In this document: in pieces, positions 31,678 to 39,634 of the stretch
Layout of the letters: each line of letters opens with the position of its first letter
Position numbering within the stretch: position 1 is the first letter of the stretch
NCBI GenBank assembly: GCA_016191435.1
Contig: JACPOQ010000035.1
Location: 310,001 to 374,000, forward strand
Direction of reading: 5' to 3'
Length of the DNA: 64,000 bases
Origin: Chloroflexota bacterium
GTDB lineage: Bacteria; Chloroflexota; Dehalococcoidia; Tepidiformales; Tepidiformaceae
The notes under the pieces: model-generated
What the model was told of the DNA's origin: nothing
Seen by the model: only the letters and a program-made list of their open reading frames with translations
Databases searched by the model: none
Position numbers and translations under genes: made by a program

Positions 31678-33057
31678 GGCTTCTCCTTTCAGGGGATCTG
31701 GTGGACGCAGGGAAAGCCCCGCACGGGCTCCCACCTCTTCGAGAGAAGCGGAATCGTGTGAGGCTTTCGTTGGAGCAGGACCTCAGCGCGGTCAAATGAC
31801 CGGGCAGGGCACTGCAAGGGCCGAACCTGTCGCTATAGGCGGCGCCGGCTATGGCCTGGTCGATATGGGGTTGGGTGGAATCGTTGTGGCTATCGCCTGA
31901 TGTGCTGATGGTCTCCTTTCGGTGTGTGTGTTGGATTGAATGGTTGGTTGATGCCGTTGGCGGATCCTCCTTTGCTGTTGAGTTCTTGTGTTGATTGCCC
32001 TGGTTGGGCTTCAGCCTGGAGAGCGAGCTCGTTTTCCTTGCGGAAAGATCCTTGCTGACACCTCGGATGGGCTTTCCGTACCGGTAGTTCGGTCTGGCAA
32101 CACCGGCAAGTCGCGATTTCTGGAGGCCAGCCTACCCGTGGCCGTTCCCATCCCGCTCCAAGATTCCAGCCGGACCGTTCTAATCGGAGGCGATCCGTTC
32201 CAATCTCGCTCCAATGGGAGCCAGGGCAGTCTGCGGGGCCTGCTGACGGGGGAGCGGGAGGCGATGACCGGGCAGGCCAGTCGCGCACGTCACCAGCGGG
32301 CGCGGAAGCTAACGCAGGTCCTCGTCGGCGTCGTGCCCAGAGCGGCGTTCGGTGGCAGGCACGGTACGAAAGCTCTGCAGGGGATTCGCTGGCCAGGAAG
32401 GACCTGACAAGTCTGACCCAGGCCCCGTCGGTCAACGTCCGGTGAAAGACCGGCCGATTAGAACAAAATTGGAGTGCAACTGGTATGTCGTCTTGAGTTG
32501 GCTTCTGTTTCACGCCCCCGACCGCCTCACGTCGGCGCGAGATCGCGCTCAGCCACTGCCGCTCCTCGTAGACAGGGTGCCAGGCTTCCTTGCTCCTGGT
32601 TGTTGATGTTCCCAGGTTGGATCTCCGCCGCTCCGAAGAGCACCGTCGCCTTGTGAGTGGCGCCCTCGCAGAGGACGAGCGGCGGCAAGTTCGCAGGTCG
32701 CACCCATGACGGCGATCTTGCCGTTCTCACCAGGGGGCGGACTTGTCTGGCTGCGGCCCCTGCCCGCCGGTTGCTTGCCCGGACCGCCATGCCAGAGTGG
32801 TCGGCCTAGAATCCTAGCCACTGTCTGATTCGCACTCCTCGTTGACCCAGGCAAAGTGGGCTGCACTGGATCCAGGGGCGCCGCGATGCCGCGGAGGGCG
32901 GTGTGTCATCCAGCCTAAGCTCGCCGTACTGCTCGAGGGCGAGCCAGCCCAATCTCTCCGGTCCGGTTCATCGTGCCAACGCGAGTCCGTCGTCGAGTCC
33001 GCGGACAACCGTCATGGCGCGGCAGGCTTGGGCTATAGTTCGCCAGGGAGCAAGGCG
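31678..33057. other. 1.4-kb gene-poor junction between element left block and cargo island
   Basis: No frame here has convincing coding character on either strand. It contains a cluster of repeated CCGTTC..AAT motifs (32142-32214), a CCGATTAGAAC inverted match at 32453, and TATAGT (33033-33038) about 20 nt before the exonuclease gene, a likely -10. A short minus-strand stretch near 32.6-32.7 kb faintly resembles the N-terminus of phage-type integrases but is too weak to call. Confidence 0.5.
32142..32214 (+). repeat. Iterated 20-bp motif
   Basis: CCGTTCCCATCCCGCTCCAA (32142-32161) and CCGTTCCAATCTCGCTCCAA (32195-32214) differ at two positions and are 53 bp apart. A partial copy CCGTTCTAATCGG (32175) sits between them and its reverse complement CCGATTAGAAC occurs at 32453. 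The layout suggests operator or replication-iteron sites. Confidence 0.5.
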
Positions 33058-34416
33058 ATGCTGCGAAAATTCCTCAGGCGGACGCAGCCAAGGGCCTTGT
33101 TGCCGACGGCAAGCCGACCGGAGGTAGCAGCAGTCCTTCACGGGCGGAGTCTCGGCGAGTACCAGTTTGCCGCGCTCGATCTCGAGACGACCGGCCTCTT
33201 CCCCCAGGCACACGACAGGGTGGTGGAGGTTGGAATCGTCCTCTTCACCCTCGATGGCGGCATCCAAGACGAGTACGAGACGCTTGTCAACCCTTCTCGT
33301 GATCTGGGCGCACAGCACATTCACGGCCTCAGCATGGCCGACCTTGCACACGCCCCGCCGTTTGCTGACGTGAGTCCCGACGTGGTTGCGGCACTTCGGG
33401 ACAGGGTGGTCGTTGCTCACAACTCGCGCTTCGATGTTGGATTCCTCGCAGCGGAGTTCCAACACGCCGGAATCGACACACCGGAGTTGCCGCATCTGTG
33501 CACGATGCGTCTGGCCGCGAGCGAGCGTTTGGGCCGCCGGTTGCCAGAGATCTGCGCCAGCATCGGCGTCCAACACATCGACTCTCACACGGCTATCGGC
33601 GACGCGAGGGCCGTCGCCGCGGTCATGACGCGTTGGTACCGCGCTCAGTCTGCCCAAGCCTCGCTGACTCTTCGATCGTGTGGATGCTCGTGCGAACCGA
33701 GGCCCGATCTTTGGCCCACGCTCTCAACGAGCGAGCGCGCGGTAGTGCGAAGCGAGGCAAGTCGGCTCGCCGCCCTGGAGCGGGACTACTTGTCGCGACT
33801 CGTTTCTGCCCTTCCGATGGAGACGGGGAGCGTCTCCCCGAACGAAGCGGGGTACCTCGACCTCCTGGAACGGGCGCTCGACGATCGCTACCTCTCGCTT
33901 GAAGAAGCCAGGGAACTCGCCGCTTTTGCGGAGTCCGACGGACTCTCGACCGCGACTGTCCGAGGGCTCCATCGGCAACTCTTTGAATCGCTGACAAACG
34001 TGGCTTGGCACGACGGCGTGGTATCGAGCATAGAGGCCGCAGATCTTCGCCTCGTCGGCCAGTTCCTTGGGTTGCCGGAATCACTCATCGAAGTGGCAAT
34101 TAAACAGGCGCCCGATCTTCGCCCGCTTGAGTCTGGGGAGCGCGAAGGCGGATCGATTTCACCCGGAACGACCGTCTGCTTCACCGGTGCTCTCAAGGCG
34201 ACGATCGACGGGTACGCCGTCACCCGGGAACAAGCGCATGAGTTCGCCCGCGGCGCGGGGCTCGTTGTCCTCGACTCCGTGACCAAGAAGCTAGAGGTCC
34301 TGGTGGTGGCAGATCCACAGTCGGCCTCGGGCAAGGCAAAGAAGGCGCGAAGCTACGGAACACGCATCATTGCCGAGGCAGTCTTCTGGCAGCTCATCGG
34401 TATTCCTGTCGATTAA
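33058..34416 (+). CDS. DEDD 3'-5' exonuclease with TerB-like middle domain and BRCT
   Basis: 452 residues from ATG 33058. Residues about 35-200 are a DnaQ/epsilon exonuclease: FAALDLETTG (D41, E43), RVVVAHNSRFDVGFLAAEF and HIDSHTAIGDARAVAAV complete the DEDDh set. Residues about 270-375 (SPNEAGYLDLLERALDDRYLSLEEARELAAFAE... SSIEAADLRLVGQFLGL) resemble a TerB-type helical domain. Residues about 385-452 (GTTVCFTGALKATIDGYAVTREQAHEFARGAGLVVLDSVTKK) form a BRCT domain. It would trim DNA or RNA 3' ends and bind phosphorylated or DNA-end partners. It is convergent with the helicase-nuclease gene, 40 nt apart. Confidence 0.82.
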   Translation: MLRKFLRRTQPRALLPTASRPEVAAVLHGRSLGEYQFAALDLETTGLFPQAHDRVVEVGIVLFTLDGGIQDEYETLVNPSRDLGAQHIHGLSMADLAHAPPFADVSPDVVAALRDRVVVAHNSRFDVGFLAAEFQHAGIDTPELPHLCTMRLAASERLGRRLPEICASIGVQHIDSHTAIGDARAVAAVMTRWYRAQSAQASLTLRSCGCSCEPRPDLWPTLSTSERAVVRSEASRLAALERDYLSRLVSALPMETGSVSPNEAGYLDLLERALDDRYLSLEEARELAAFAESDGLSTATVRGLHRQLFESLTNVAWHDGVVSSIEAADLRLVGQFLGLPESLIEVAIKQAPDLRPLESGEREGGSISPGTTVCFTGALKATIDGYAVTREQAHEFARGAGLVVLDSVTKKLEVLVVADPQSASGKAKKARSYGTRIIAEAVFWQLIGIPVD

Positions 34417-34455
34417 GTGGCCGCTCGGGTCGGCGTAGTGGCGGCTGCTCGACCT

Positions 34456-37400
34456 TCAACGCTCGTTCAGGTACCAGCCGGTCCGCTTTTCGCTGAAGAA
34501 GAACCTGATCCCATTCCGTCCAAGGGTTCTCATCGCAGGCGCAAGTTCGGACCGAGAACCGTACACCCACAGGGCACCACCCTTCGGTCGCTTGTCTTCG
34601 ACCCGATGACCTCGTGCGCGGAAGTACTCGACAACTGCTCCGGCCGACCGGACCTCGGCGAGATCAATATCCTTGTCTTGCTTCGTCTCGAATGGGCGGG
34701 CTCCAGGTTCCGGCCGGTAGGCGGGTTCGAGGATCAGCGGCGCCGGCTGTTGCGCTCCCTCGGCGGCTTTTGGTACGCCATCAAGAGGCACTGACGCAGA
34801 TCCGGCGACGAACGTTAGACGAGACTCGGATATTGGACCGCCAGCACCGTCAACGACATTGGCTTGCGAACCCTCTCTGGCCTCTGCCGTGCTTCGCGAC
34901 GACTCGAACCACTCGACGTGCAATTCGCCAGCCCTACGTTTGACGCGCTCTAGCAACTCTTCCCAGTGAGGAGAAACGCCCGCTGATCGGTCATCGGCCG
35001 GGCCCAGAGGTTCAATCTCAAACTCGTTGAGCCTCGCAACGAGGAGCCGGGTGGCCGCATCAGGATTTCTGTAGAAGTCGCTCCCCCGGATTCGATAGAA
35101 CTGCCATCCCATCCGCTCCAATAGCGCCTGCCGATCGAGGTCGGACCGGATCTGCTCGACTGTGGAGTGGAACGCGGCTCCATCGCATTCGACCGCGAGG
35201 CGAGACCGCTCTCCTTCAACGACGATGTCGATGCGGTAGGCCCCGACCGCATACTGTGGCTTCACACGGTAACCTGCGTCCACAAGCCGGCGGATGACCT
35301 CTCCCTCAAACGGTGATTCGGCTTTGCTGACGGCCTCCGTTCTGAGTCGGCTGGCGGACGCAGGATCTGTCGCCCACTGGAGCAGGCGCCAGCGGAGGTC
35401 CTCAGTCTTAAGGTCGCGTTGACGGTCGACCGAGTGGACGACCCAGAGCTGGTCCTTCGCGCGGCTCGCGGCCACGTTGTAGCGCTTCTTGAACCGTTCT
35501 CCGGGGTCCCCGCGGAGCGCGAGCGGTGGCTTCTCGGGAGGCTGGTCGACCATCGAGAGGAAGACCACGTCGCGTTCATCGCCCTGGAAGTGCGGAGGGG
35601 CACCGCAAAGGATCCGGCGCTCCTGGTATTGGTTCGGCGGAACAACGTTCCGGAGAAGTTGCTCTATCCGGCCTGACTGCTCCGCCCCCAGGAGTGAGAT
35701 CACACCGAAGGTGAGTCCGCGGTACTCGGGTTGTTCAAGGCATGCAACCAGGAGCGCCGCGACATGCCTCGCTTCCTCTTCGTTCACGTGACTTCGGCTG
35801 GCGGGGCCAGCCTGGACACGATAGGACACCACCGGCGGCCCAACTCTGGCGCTCGAAGGGTCGCGGAGAGGGACGATGTCGCCATAAGCGAGCGTGTTGC
35901 TGAACGAGATGATGTCCGGTAGGCAACGAAAATGCTCGCGAAGCCGAACGACGCCACGGAATGCGGTGGAGGCGAGCTGGTAGACCGATGCCTGGCCGTC
36001 GTAGAGCTCGCGGTTAGGAATCCCCGCAAGATAGGTGTCCATCATGGACGTCATGTCGTCGATACGGTCCCCGACCGAATCCGGTGTCACCTGCTGGTCG
36101 TCGCCAACGACAATGACACTCCTGCCCAGATACCAGGCGATCAGGCCAAGCGCGTCGGCCTGGCTGGCCTCATCGATGATCACAACGTCGAACCGCTGGG
36201 TGCGCGGGTCAAATGCTTCAGCCACCCGTGCGAGTGGAGCAATCCAGACAGGAACGGCGAGGCGGGCGACGCTCATCTGCTGCCGGGCAGCCTCGCGAAG
36301 GCGGGGCGCTCGCCTTCCGGTACCCTTGCCAATCTTCTTCACCAGCTCCACGTAGCCGTTCAACGCTTGCCGGGCGGCATGGTCCGTGTTCTTCGCCTGC
36401 ATGCCCCAGGCGCGGCGGTCGATGAGCTGCGTGGTCTCGTCTCGTAGCCGTCGCCGGAGTCCCTGTATCTCAGCGATCAGGTCCGAGGCCGTGCGCCCCT
36501 CCCGCGAATCGAGCGCCTGGACGAGTTGCTTCCACTCCCATGCACGCATGGGATCCCCTGGTGGTTGGTTCCGATCGTGAGGCGACCGGCGAGCGCTGAT
36601 CGCCTCAGCCCATTCGGGCGCGACGGCGGAGAGCCTGGAGAGGAGCGTCGCTCGCTGCTCGGCAATGGCTCGACGTTCGTAAAGCGACTTCAACCGCTCG
36701 TATGCAAGGCCGTAGGCGGCGGGCACCCGAGACACAATCGAATTCAAGAGTTGTCCGACGGGCCGGTTGGGCTCAGTGTGTCCGGAGAACGTCGAGAGCC
36801 TCTCGATCAGGGCCTTTTCGGTCTCGGCCATTGCGGACAGACGGAGCCGAGCGCACTCGGCATCGACCGCTCGCTGGATACCGGACTCGACTGCTTGCCC
36901 GGCTGTTGTCCACCAGTCAGCGCCGCTGGTGTCCCTCGACGGCAGGAATTCACCAAGGTCGAAACCGAGGTTGTGCGCTTGATCGGAGGCAGAGCGAATT
37001 CGAGTCGGGCGACCCTCGACGGCGTCCTGCATCTGCTCCGCGATAAGACCCATCTCCAATTCGGCGTCGGCCGTACCGTCGGGGAGCGATTTCCCGGACT
37101 GGGTCATCAGGGCCTCCCACCGAGGCTGCAGCGCCAGGAGCTTCGCCTCCGGAAGCAGTACGTCCCTCAGCGCCTCGAAGTGCTCCATCGTGGCGGGACG
37201 CACGCCGAGTACCTTGACCTGCTCAATAAGGCGCTTCCACTCCCTCGGCATGAAGACGCCTGCACGGGCCAGTCCTTTGCCGGAGCTCAACCGCGCAATG
37301 ATCTGTTCAACCGTTCCAAGCGTTGTCACAGCGGGCGACGCGGTGTCGAGCGAGACGGCATAGGTCTGTTGCGCCAGCCGTCTGCCTCGCAAGGCGGCGA

Positions 37401-39396
37401 CCCATTCCTGGAGCGCGATGAGCAGGAGTCGCCAGGGCTTCGCATCGTCATCGCCGCGCGTTGCGGCGTGGAGCGCCACCCTATACCACAGCGGGGCGGT
37501 TCCGAGGCCAGCGTATGCCTGTCTGAGCTGAGCCGCGAAGGACTGAAGTGTCTCCTGGTCGCGATCCTCTTCCCACCATAAGCGTCGCTCGAATCCGGCA
37601 AGCTCACTGAGCCTCTCCCCTTCGGCATGCGTGCGCTCGAACTCGGCTGGGGCAGGTAATCCGCTGGGATCAGGCAACGAGCCGGAGATATCTCTGAGGT
37701 CGTCGGAGGAGAGCTGCTCACTCGACGCGTAGAGCATCCGCACCTCCGACGACGACAGGGGGAGCGGTACGTCTGAGGAGATCCGGCCGGGGATCCACGA
37801 GTGGGCGTCACTCCCGGCCTGCACGTTCTCGGCAGCTTCGATGGGCGAATACTCCCTACCCGCGATGACGATGGCGGAGTATTCAGCCTGCACCGAATCG
37901 AGAAGCCGGGCGCGCGCGCCGGCGATGTCGGCGAGGGTCTGCTGCCTTCTCGCGCTGATCAGCTCCGCCTCACGGGCGAGCTGATCCTCCGAGCTAGAAG
38001 AGAGGCGTCTCCCGATCTCGGTCACCGCGTCCTTCAGCTGCTGATTCCCGACGGCATCCCCTTCGAGCACGCTGACGCAAAGAGGCTGGAGCTCGGAGAC
38101 GACCTTCTCACGCAGCACCCGGAGCGCTTTGGTGGTATGGCTCGTGACCAGGACCGTCTTGCCGTTGGCAAGAAGATGCCCGATCAGATTCGCAATCGTG
38201 TGCGTTTTACCCGTCCCTGGTGGGCCCTGGACAAGCACCGCGCCGTAGCGCGACAGCCTGCGAGCGATTTCAAGCTGCTCCCGGTTGGCCTCCTTGGTTA
38301 GAAGCACATCCTCGGCTTCGTCGCCCTGCTCGAACGGGTCAACAATCTCGACGTCAGCGCCGAGCGATGGATGGACTCCAACGAGTGCCGAGAGCGACTC
38401 TGGGATGTCCCCGTCAGCCGCGAGATCCTCCTTGATCGCCTGGATCGCCGCTTCGAACCCGAGTGCTCTGGTTCTCAAGAAGAGGACTGGCGCCCGGACA
38501 ATCTGGGGGAAGGCACGACTCGGCGGCGGGGCGGCAAAGCCGAGGAATCGCCCGTCTGGATGCAGTGCACTGGCCGCTCCGCCCAGGAAGCCGTCGGTAG
38601 CCGACGCGCCGAGGGGATGCGGCCGATCGCGCTCTGACGTCTCGAGCAACCTGCCAACGACCATCGGATCGGCGCTCACGGCTCGTAACAGCCCGGCGTA
38701 GAGTTCAGGCGGACGGTCGGCTTCGACGATGGTGAACGCCGGAAGCACGGGGTCGAACTCGAGCTGAAGTCGCTGAATGATGAGCGGATGCATCGTGGGC
38801 ACGCCACCGGACTGCCAACTCAGGATGCCATCGCCCACGGCGAGCTCGTACCGCTCTCCTTCACGCTCGAGCGTCGCGTGAACGTCCCAAAGCCACTGGA
38901 AGAGCCGCAGCGCGACGAAGTCTTCCTTCACCCGGGCGGCCCAGAGATCCCTCGATTGCTTCCAGTCGTCTAGCCGGGCCGCGTCTTCCGGGTCCAAAAC
39001 GACGTGGCCGAGTTCAGGGTCGTCCTGGTTGTCGGACCAGGACGCTTCCCGTGTCGCGTCATCCCACCCGGGCACTAACCAGGCGCCGAGGCCATCAGGC
39101 GGGCGAGGGGCCTCCGGTATCTGGGGTCGAGTCACTTTGAGCACAGAGTCATCGTCGTCGCCCGAGGCTCGCCCATCTTCACTGGCGTCTTCAAACTCAG
39201 CGCGAGCCACGTGCGGAGAAGCAGGTAGATCGGTCCACCACCACGCTTTCTCGTGGCGGGTCACGTCACGAACGACCGGGTTCCGCTTCTGGTTGAACGC
39301 CTCCAGGAAGTCGAACAGCCGTCTTACGAACGGCCGTGCGTCATCCACCGGAAGGTCCTGACCATGGGCAAGCGCCCGGGCGGCGGCGGAGTCCAT
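34456..39396 (-). CDS. 1646-residue SF1 helicase fused to a Vsr/DUF559-like nuclease
   Basis: N-terminal 370 residues are a helical region of unknown family. Walker A is GPPGTGKTHTIANL (391-404). A long helical insertion (about 430-960) precedes Walker B in VVIIDEASQADALGL (D1075, E1076), VVGDDQQVTP (motif III) and RYNVAASRAKDQLWVVHS (motif VI). Then SPFEGEVIRRL... YRIDIVV... LAVECDGAAFHST (D1390, E1403, D1405) is a PD-(D/E)xK nuclease of the Vsr/DUF559 type. The last 75 residues (VVEYFRARGHRVEDKRPKGGALWV) form a small domain seen at the ends of many such ATPases. Architecture is that of phage-defence helicase-nucleases such as the Hhe class, but HEPN is not visible. Confidence 0.85.
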   Translation of the reverse strand: MDSAAARALAHGQDLPVDDARPFVRRLFDFLEAFNQKRNPVVRDVTRHEKAWWWTDLPASPHVARAEFEDASEDGRASGDDDDSVLKVTRPQIPEAPRPPDGLGAWLVPGWDDATREASWSDNQDDPELGHVVLDPEDAARLDDWKQSRDLWAARVKEDFVALRLFQWLWDVHATLEREGERYELAVGDGILSWQSGGVPTMHPLIIQRLQLEFDPVLPAFTIVEADRPPELYAGLLRAVSADPMVVGRLLETSERDRPHPLGASATDGFLGGAASALHPDGRFLGFAAPPPSRAFPQIVRAPVLFLRTRALGFEAAIQAIKEDLAADGDIPESLSALVGVHPSLGADVEIVDPFEQGDEAEDVLLTKEANREQLEIARRLSRYGAVLVQGPPGTGKTHTIANLIGHLLANGKTVLVTSHTTKALRVLREKVVSELQPLCVSVLEGDAVGNQQLKDAVTEIGRRLSSSSEDQLAREAELISARRQQTLADIAGARARLLDSVQAEYSAIVIAGREYSPIEAAENVQAGSDAHSWIPGRISSDVPLPLSSSEVRMLYASSEQLSSDDLRDISGSLPDPSGLPAPAEFERTHAEGERLSELAGFERRLWWEEDRDQETLQSFAAQLRQAYAGLGTAPLWYRVALHAATRGDDDAKPWRLLLIALQEWVAALRGRRLAQQTYAVSLDTASPAVTTLGTVEQIIARLSSGKGLARAGVFMPREWKRLIEQVKVLGVRPATMEHFEALRDVLLPEAKLLALQPRWEALMTQSGKSLPDGTADAELEMGLIAEQMQDAVEGRPTRIRSASDQAHNLGFDLGEFLPSRDTSGADWWTTAGQAVESGIQRAVDAECARLRLSAMAETEKALIERLSTFSGHTEPNRPVGQLLNSIVSRVPAAYGLAYERLKSLYERRAIAEQRATLLSRLSAVAPEWAEAISARRSPHDRNQPPGDPMRAWEWKQLVQALDSREGRTASDLIAEIQGLRRRLRDETTQLIDRRAWGMQAKNTDHAARQALNGYVELVKKIGKGTGRRAPRLREAARQQMSVARLAVPVWIAPLARVAEAFDPRTQRFDVVIIDEASQADALGLIAWYLGRSVIVVGDDQQVTPDSVGDRIDDMTSMMDTYLAGIPNRELYDGQASVYQLASTAFRGVVRLREHFRCLPDIISFSNTLAYGDIVPLRDPSSARVGPPVVSYRVQAGPASRSHVNEEEARHVAALLVACLEQPEYRGLTFGVISLLGAEQSGRIEQLLRNVVPPNQYQERRILCGAPPHFQGDERDVVFLSMVDQPPEKPPLALRGDPGERFKKRYNVAASRAKDQLWVVHSVDRQRDLKTEDLRWRLLQWATDPASASRLRTEAVSKAESPFEGEVIRRLVDAGYRVKPQYAVGAYRIDIVVEGERSRLAVECDGAAFHSTVEQIRSDLDRQALLERMGWQFYRIRGSDFYRNPDAATRLLVARLNEFEIEPLGPADDRSAGVSPHWEELLERVKRRAGELHVEWFESSRSTAEAREGSQANVVDGAGGPISESRLTFVAGSASVPLDGVPKAAEGAQQPAPLILEPAYRPEPGARPFETKQDKDIDLAEVRSAGAVVEYFRARGHRVEDKRPKGGALWVYGSRSELAPAMRTLGRNGIRFFFSEKRTGWYLNER

Positions 39397-39634
39397 GCTG
39401 GCTGCTGAGGAACGGTGAGACGGTCATGGCAGTTCGCTCGTTGCGGTAACGCGCTCGGATCTTGCGCGGAGACGATTCTCATGTGCAAGAGCGTCAGGAG
39501 TTGTCGCCATGAATCCCGACGATACGCCATGGGACGGGCTTCAATGCTGAACCGGCCGCCGGCGCCGGCGACAGGCATCCGCATATTTGGGTCGGCTATC
39601 ATGGCGCAGCTCTGCAACGTCGACTGGGAGGAAT
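39397..39634. promoter_or_regulatory. Divergent promoter region of helicase-nuclease and J-domain genes
   Basis: 238 nt between two divergent starts. TATCAT (39595-39600) is a fair -10 for the plus-strand gene. CTTGC at 39472 and GCAAG at 39485 form an inverted pair around an AT-richer centre. No coding frame is convincing here. Shared control of the two genes is inferred. Confidence 0.4.

Noticed and set aside
31890..32513. Minus-strand frame of 207 codons with CRCCQTEL and C-x-x-C-like spacing
   Set aside because: Composition is unlike neighbouring genes, the start lacks an RBS and it overlaps the repeat cluster; the Cys pattern is not a standard zinc finger.
32527..32790. Faint similarity to the N-terminus of a phage-type integrase (AEI... 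near 32.6 kb)
   Set aside because: Only about 30 residues align by eye with no catalytic domain following, so it cannot be supported.
34456..39396. Naming the helicase-nuclease as Mokosh, Zorya or Hhe
   Set aside because: The SF1 helicase and Vsr-like nuclease are visible, but no PLD nuclease or HEPN domain is, and the partner genes differ, so a named defence system is not justified.
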